DNA of 6,833 nt. Origin: Paucimonas sp. GTDB taxonomy: Bacteria > Pseudomonadota > Gammaproteobacteria > Burkholderiales > Burkholderiaceae_D. The notes under the pieces were generated by a model that worked only from the letters and a program-made list of their open reading frames with translations, searched no databases and was not told where the DNA came from. The position numbers and the translations under genes were made by a program. Each line of letters starts with the position of its first letter. The first letter of the stretch is position 1. Below, in pieces: positions 6,698 through 6,833 of this stretch. Location: positions 1 to 6,833 of the forward strand of contig JAQSWC010000182.1 of NCBI GenBank assembly GCA_029266815.1, in the 5' to 3' direction.

Positions 6698-6833
6698 ATG
6701 GCACTGATGATCACTGATGATTGCATCAACTGCGACGTCTGCGAGCCGGAATGTCCGAACGATGCCATCTCGATGGGGCCGCTTATCTATGAAATCGACC
6801 CGCACAAGTGCACTGAATGTGTCGGCCATTTCA
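6698..6833 (+). CDS. YfhL-type 2[4Fe-4S] ferredoxin (3' end outside window)
   Basis: The first 45 codons of a small bacterial ferredoxin are present, a low-potential electron carrier with two [4Fe-4S] clusters. The start is MALMITDDCINCDVCEPECP, with cluster-binding cysteines at 9, 12, 15 and 19 (CxxCxxCxxxCP). The second motif begins at KCTECVGHF (Cys38 and Cys41) before the window ends. The sequence closely resembles E. coli YfhL, whose second motif continues with a long insert before its last two cysteines; that part is not visible here. AGGA (6686-6689) lies 8 nt before the ATG. It is co-directional with coaD, 30 bp downstream. Its redox partner is not indicated by the neighbours. Confidence 0.93.
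   Translation, partial: MALMITDDCINCDVCEPECPNDAISMGPLIYEIDPHKCTECVGHF

Overview
The window looks like a piece of betaproteobacterial chromosome, probably order Burkholderiales. This is inferred from moderately high GC, the RpoH, FtsYEX, RsmD, CoaD and YfhL-type ferredoxin sequences, and a HrcA operator (CIRCE) in front of rpoH. No species is assigned. It is a housekeeping region. I see no insertion sequence, phage gene, CRISPR array, tRNA or rRNA.

Layout, left to right: (1) the 3' end of a SCO1/SenC-family copper chaperone gene on the plus strand; (2) a perfect 17-bp inverted repeat that should end transcription in both directions; (3) rpoH, the heat-shock sigma factor sigma-32, on the minus strand; (4) a 196-bp AT-rich divergent region holding a perfect CIRCE operator, a leader hairpin and a possible 12-codon leader ORF that ends on the rpoH start codon; (5) a glycerate 2-kinase gene on the plus strand with an apparent in-frame internal deletion; (6) ftsY-ftsE-ftsX on the minus strand, its 3' end overlapping the kinase gene by 6 nt tail to tail; (7) a 185-bp divergent region; (8) rsmD-coaD-ferredoxin on the plus strand, the last gene cut by the window edge.

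ftsY, ftsE and ftsX supply the signal recognition particle receptor and the FtsEX division ABC transporter. In Gammaproteobacteria this operon is commonly followed by rpoH on the same strand, with rsmD divergent on the other side. The same arrangement is visible here, except that the kinase gene lies in opposite orientation between ftsX and rpoH. rsmD, coaD and the ferredoxin gene form a compact cluster with gaps of 40 and 30 bp.

The parts most worth a second look are the rpoH control region and the shortened kinase. I found no evidence of a wholly new multi-gene system.
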